The notes under the pieces are model-generated. The model was not told the origin of the DNA. It worked only from the letters and a program-made list of their open reading frames with translations, and did not search any database. From assembly GCA_003523945.1 (NCBI GenBank), contig DOFS01000279.1, positions 1-17,586 of the forward strand: a DNA stretch of 17,586 nt, read 5' to 3'. Shown piece after piece: positions 14,934 through 17,586 of the stretch (its first letter is position 1; each line of letters opens with the position of its first letter). The position numbers were made by a program, and so were the translations under genes. This stretch comes from Nitrospiraceae bacterium (lineage in GTDB: Bacteria; Nitrospirota; Nitrospiria; Nitrospirales; UBA8639).

Positions 14934-15869
14934 ATGACGGCAGTATTCGGTTTTCTATTTCCCGGACAAGGCTCTCAGTCTGTTGGCATGGGCAAGGCTC
15001 TTTTTGACAATTGTCCCATGGTTCAGGCCCTTTACAAGGAGGCTGCGGATATCTTGGGCTATGATATCGGCGCATTGTGTTTTGACGGGCCGTCGGAGCA
15101 ACTCAATCGAACGGAATACACCCAGCCTGCATTGCTGGTGACCAGTCTCGCGGCGTTTCAACTTGTCAGTGATGGCCCGCTTATCCCGACTGCGGTTGCG
15201 GGTCATAGCTTGGGGGAATATACGGCATTAGTGGCTGCGGGAGCGCTGAAGTTTCGAGAAGCGGTCAATCTTGTGCAGAAGCGTGGGCGGTATATGGCGG
15301 AAGCGGTTGCTCCTGGGAGCGGGTTAGTTGCCGCAATCTTAGGTCTTTCGGAGGAGGAGGTACGAAGCGTCTGTCAAGAAGCAGGATCTGTGGGAATTGT
15401 GGCCCCGGCCAATTTTAATTCTCCGGGTCAAACGGTGATTGCGGGAGAAAAGGCGGCAGTGGAGCATGCGGCAGAATTAGCCAAAGCACGCGGAGCCAAG
15501 CGGGTCATGCCACTTCCGGTCAGTGTCCCGGTTCATACCCCCTTAATGCAGGTTGCTGCCGACAGACTGAAAAAAGATATTGATTCTCTGCAGTGGTCTG
15601 ATTTAAAGGTACCGTTGGTCAATAATGTGGGAGCGAGAGCCTTGTTGTCAGCGGAGGAGGTTCGGGAGTCCCTTGTTCGCCAATTACCTTCCCCGGTGCG
15701 GTGGCAGGAAACTATCCAGGCCATGGCTCAAATGGGCATTTCACATTTTGTGGAAATCGGTCCGGGGAAAGTATTGACCGGATTAGTAAAGCGCATTGTT
15801 CCAGAGGCTATCACGTGGAATGTGATGGATCAGGAATCCTACGCTCACATACTGTCACAATGCTCCTGA
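14934..15869 (+). CDS. fabD: Malonyl-CoA:ACP transacylase
   Basis: FabD transfers malonyl groups from CoA to ACP, supplying the extender units. The 311-residue protein contains the oxyanion-hole motif PGQGSQ (10-15), the nucleophile S92 in GHSLGEY (90-96) and the catalytic H201 in VSVPVHTPLM. The FVEIGPGKVLTGL block near the C-terminus is also typical. S92 and H201 have the same numbering as in the E. coli enzyme. ATG 14934 has a weak purine-rich upstream region. It lies 75 bases after the enoyl reductase gene, behind a hairpin, and 40 bases before fabG. Confidence 0.96.
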   Translation: MTAVFGFLFPGQGSQSVGMGKALFDNCPMVQALYKEAADILGYDIGALCFDGPSEQLNRTEYTQPALLVTSLAAFQLVSDGPLIPTAVAGHSLGEYTALVAAGALKFREAVNLVQKRGRYMAEAVAPGSGLVAAILGLSEEEVRSVCQEAGSVGIVAPANFNSPGQTVIAGEKAAVEHAAELAKARGAKRVMPLPVSVPVHTPLMQVAADRLKKDIDSLQWSDLKVPLVNNVGARALLSAEEVRESLVRQLPSPVRWQETIQAMAQMGISHFVEIGPGKVLTGLVKRIVPEAITWNVMDQESYAHILSQCS

Positions 15870-15909
15870 GGACAGAGAGTGGCCGGATTTTTTTAAAAAG
15901 GAATTGACC

Positions 15910-16656
15910 ATGTTGTTGACGGAAAAAATTGCAGTAGTGACAGGTGCGGCCCAAGGGATTGGGCAGGCGATCGCCACAACATTGGCCCAGGAAGGTGCGA
16001 ATGTGGTGGTGGCAGACCTTGATGCCGAACGTTGCCAGGAAACGGTGGGTCTTGTCCAGAAGGTGGGTCGCCAGGCTTTGGCAGTTTCTGTCAATGTTGG
16101 CGATTGGGATCAAGCCAAAGCTATGATTGATCGTGTCATCAAGGAATGGGGGCGAGTGGATATCCTCGTGAATAACGCAGGAATTACGCGAGATGGGTTG
16201 TTGATGCGGATGAAAGAAGAAGATTGGCATGCCGTCCTGCAAGTCAATTTGACCGGCACGTTTTTCTGTGCGAAAGCCGTTCTGCCTTCCATGAGTAAAC
16301 AACGAGGTGGTCGTATTGTCAATATTGCCTCCATTGTTGGTGCGATTGGGAACATCGGCCAGGCCAACTACGCGGCGTCAAAAGCCGGGGTGATTGGCCT
16401 CACCAAAACGATTGCCCGTGAGTATGCCAGTCGAAATATCACGGTCAATGCCGTGGCGCCTGGATTTATTGATACCGCCATGACCCAACATCTTTCGTCA
16501 GAAATTAAAGAGACGTTACTGAATCAAATTCCGTCAAAGCGGTTAGGGCAACCTTCGGATGTTGCTGATGCGGTGTGCTTTCTAAGTTCGGAGAAGGCCG
16601 GATATATTACCGGTCACGTGTTACATGTGAATGGCGGGATGCACATGGCGTCCTAA
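15910..16656 (+). CDS. fabG: 3-oxoacyl-ACP reductase
   Basis: FabG reduces beta-ketoacyl-ACP with NADPH. The 248-residue classical SDR has TGAAQGIG (11-18), NNAG (88-91) and the catalytic triad S141, Y154 and K158 (Y-x3-K), with NVTVNAVAPGFIDT-like sequence after it (here NITVNAVAPGFIDT). I chose ATG 15910 because AAGGA (15898-15902) is 7 bases upstream; TTG 15904 is only 1 base from it. Its position between fabD and acpP makes FabG much more likely than an unrelated SDR. Confidence 0.95.
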   Translation: MLLTEKIAVVTGAAQGIGQAIATTLAQEGANVVVADLDAERCQETVGLVQKVGRQALAVSVNVGDWDQAKAMIDRVIKEWGRVDILVNNAGITRDGLLMRMKEEDWHAVLQVNLTGTFFCAKAVLPSMSKQRGGRIVNIASIVGAIGNIGQANYAASKAGVIGLTKTIAREYASRNITVNAVAPGFIDTAMTQHLSSEIKETLLNQIPSKRLGQPSDVADAVCFLSSEKAGYITGHVLHVNGGMHMAS

Positions 16657-16713
16657 GCCTAAGCGCAACAGGTTGTGTCACTCGATAAACTTTCCAAGGA
16701 GGAGGAGCCAACA

Positions 16714-16944
16714 ATGGCAGTTGAAGAGCGGGTTAAAAAAATTATTGTGGAACAATTAGGCGTTGAAGAAGATGATGTGGTCCCGGAGGCCAAGTTTGTG
16801 GAAGATCTTGGCGCGGATTCCCTGGATACGGTGGAATTGGTGATGGCCTTGGAGGAAGAGTTTGAAATTGAAATTCCCGATGAAGATGCGGAAAAAATTC
16901 AAACAGTTTCTGCGGCCATCGACTTTATTAAGGAAAAAGTCTGA
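16714..16944 (+). CDS. acpP: Acyl carrier protein
   Basis: This small acidic protein carries acyl intermediates on a 4'-phosphopantetheine arm. The 76-residue product has the attachment site S36 within [18 protein letters not shown], and the four-helix ACP pattern. A very strong ribosome binding site (AAGGAGGAGGAG, about 16697-16706) lies 7-8 bases before ATG 16714, in line with the high abundance of ACP; the frame is open to 16675 but that extension runs through this site. It lies between fabG and fabF, the standard fab-cluster order. Confidence 0.97.
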   Translation: MAVEERVKKIIVEQLGVEEDDVVPEAKFVEDLGADSLDTVELVMALEEEFEIEIPDEDAEKIQTVSAAIDFIKEKV

Positions 16945-17004
16945 AGAGACGATTGATTATTGTGCGGAGTTTCGGGAAGTTTGGGGTTAATGGCTGGTGT
17001 CGAA

Positions 17005-17037
17005 GGGTAAACCCTGAGATGCCGTATTGGGGTTTTT
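17005..17037 (+). terminator. Possible attenuator or partial terminator between acpP and fabF
   Basis: AAACCC (17009-17014) can pair with GGGTTT (17030-17035) around a 15-base loop, and the T run (17033-17037) follows at once. The same ACCC can instead pair with GGGT at 17005-17008, or with GGGGT near 16983, so competing folds exist. Partial termination here would raise acpP over fabF mRNA. The stem is short, so the case is suggestive only. Confidence 0.35.
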
Positions 17038-17065
17038 CATTCAAAGATGTGTACGGAGTTCGTCA

Positions 17066-17586
17066 ATGACTGAATGGTCGCCACGAAGAGTGGTTGTGAC
17101 AGGTTTAGGATTGGTCACCCCGCTGGATATTGGTGTGTCAAATACCTGGGATAAATTGTGTAAAGGACAATCAGGGGTTGGGCCTATTACACGATTTGAT
17201 GCCAGCCAGTACTCGGTACAAATTGCGGGAGAGGTCAAAAACTTTGATCCCTCAACGGTCATTGAGAAAAAAGAAATTAAAAAAATGGATACCTTTATCC
17301 ATTATGCCATTGCAGCCAGTCAGGAGGCTGTGGACGATGCCAAGCTTGTCGTGAATCCGGATGAGGCGGATCGTGTGGGGGTCTATATTGGAGCAGGCAT
17401 TGGAGGCCTTCCGGCCATCGAGCATTATCATAAAGTGTTGCTGGAACGAGGGCCTGACCGGGTCTCCCCATTTTTTATCCCGATGGTCATTATTAATTTG
17501 GCCTCAGGGCAGGTGGCAATCCGGTTTGGGGCCAAGGGTCCGAATGCTTGTACCGTTACGGCCTGTGCTACCGGGAACCATTGCAT
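17066..17586 (+). CDS. fabF: Beta-ketoacyl-ACP synthase II, partial (cut by window end)
   Basis: FabF elongates acyl-ACP with malonyl-ACP. Only the first 173 codons are present and the reading frame is open at the window edge. The N-terminus PRRVVVTGLGLVTPLDIGV is the KAS I/II start, GVYIGAGIGGLPAIEHYH is typical of FabF, and the nucleophile C167 lies in TACATGNHCI. The two catalytic histidines and the rest of the fold lie outside. GGAG (17055-17058) is 7 bases before ATG 17066. It is 121 bases after acpP, behind a possible attenuator. FabF is favoured over FabB by its place directly after acpP. Confidence 0.95.
   Translation, partial: MTEWSPRRVVVTGLGLVTPLDIGVSNTWDKLCKGQSGVGPITRFDASQYSVQIAGEVKNFDPSTVIEKKEIKKMDTFIHYAIAASQEAVDDAKLVVNPDEADRVGVYIGAGIGGLPAIEHYHKVLLERGPDRVSPFFIPMVIINLASGQVAIRFGAKGPNACTVTACATGNHC

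Noticed and set aside
15811..16302. A 163-codon open frame on the minus strand across fabD and fabG
   Set aside because: It covers two conserved genes and the gap between them and resembles no protein; a shadow frame.
1..17586. CRISPR array, insertion sequence, phage or toxin-antitoxin genes
   Set aside because: No regularly spaced direct repeats, transposase-like frames, terminal inverted repeats or small paired toxin genes were seen; the content is housekeeping.

Overview
The window reads as ordinary chromosomal DNA of a Gram-negative-type bacterium, roughly half G+C, with ATG, GTG and TTG starts. I infer a Nitrospirota (Nitrospira-like) genome from the overall feel of the proteins and the gene order: type IV pilus motor genes next to ispE-prs-rplY-pth, then rpsF-ssb-rpsR running into yceD-rpmF-plsX-fabH and a fab cluster. 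Phylum assignment is only moderately sure; a deltaproteobacterial-type lineage cannot be excluded from sequence reading alone. No mobile element, CRISPR array, rRNA or tRNA gene was recognised.

Layout. Positions 1-837 hold no gene I can defend. A small uncharacterised gene (838-1155) runs leftward, and its promoter region is shared with the rightward genes. Everything else is on the + strand. Block 1 (1328-7121): pgsA, pilB, pilT, pilC, ispE, closely packed and starting from a promoter candidate at 1249-1278. It combines phospholipid synthesis, the type IV pilus extension and retraction motors with their inner-membrane platform, and an isoprenoid kinase. Block 2 (7230-9480): prs, rplY and pth, with its own promoter candidate. 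A 508-base gene-free gap follows (9481-9988).

Block 3 (9989 to the window end): rpsF, ssb, rpsR, the DUF177/YceD protein, rpmF, plsX, fabH, a YceD-to-fatty-acid arrangement seen in many bacteria, then an enoyl-ACP reductase-type SDR, fabD, fabG, acpP and a fabF cut by the window edge. Together these supply almost a full type II fatty-acid elongation cycle: malonyl loading (FabD), initiation (FabH), elongation (FabF), ketoreduction (FabG), enoyl reduction (SDR) and the carrier (AcpP). Only the dehydratase (FabZ/FabA) is not seen here. PlsX links the acyl-ACP pool to phospholipid synthesis.

I did not find a convincing undescribed system. The points worth a second look are a Y-x6-K enoyl reductase with a classical-SDR cofactor loop, an SSB without the terminal Pro-Phe tip, three similarly spaced promoter candidates, a strong hairpin between the enoyl reductase and fabD, a possible attenuator between acpP and fabF, a weak pair of similar segments left of the first gene, and the long pth-rpsF gap.
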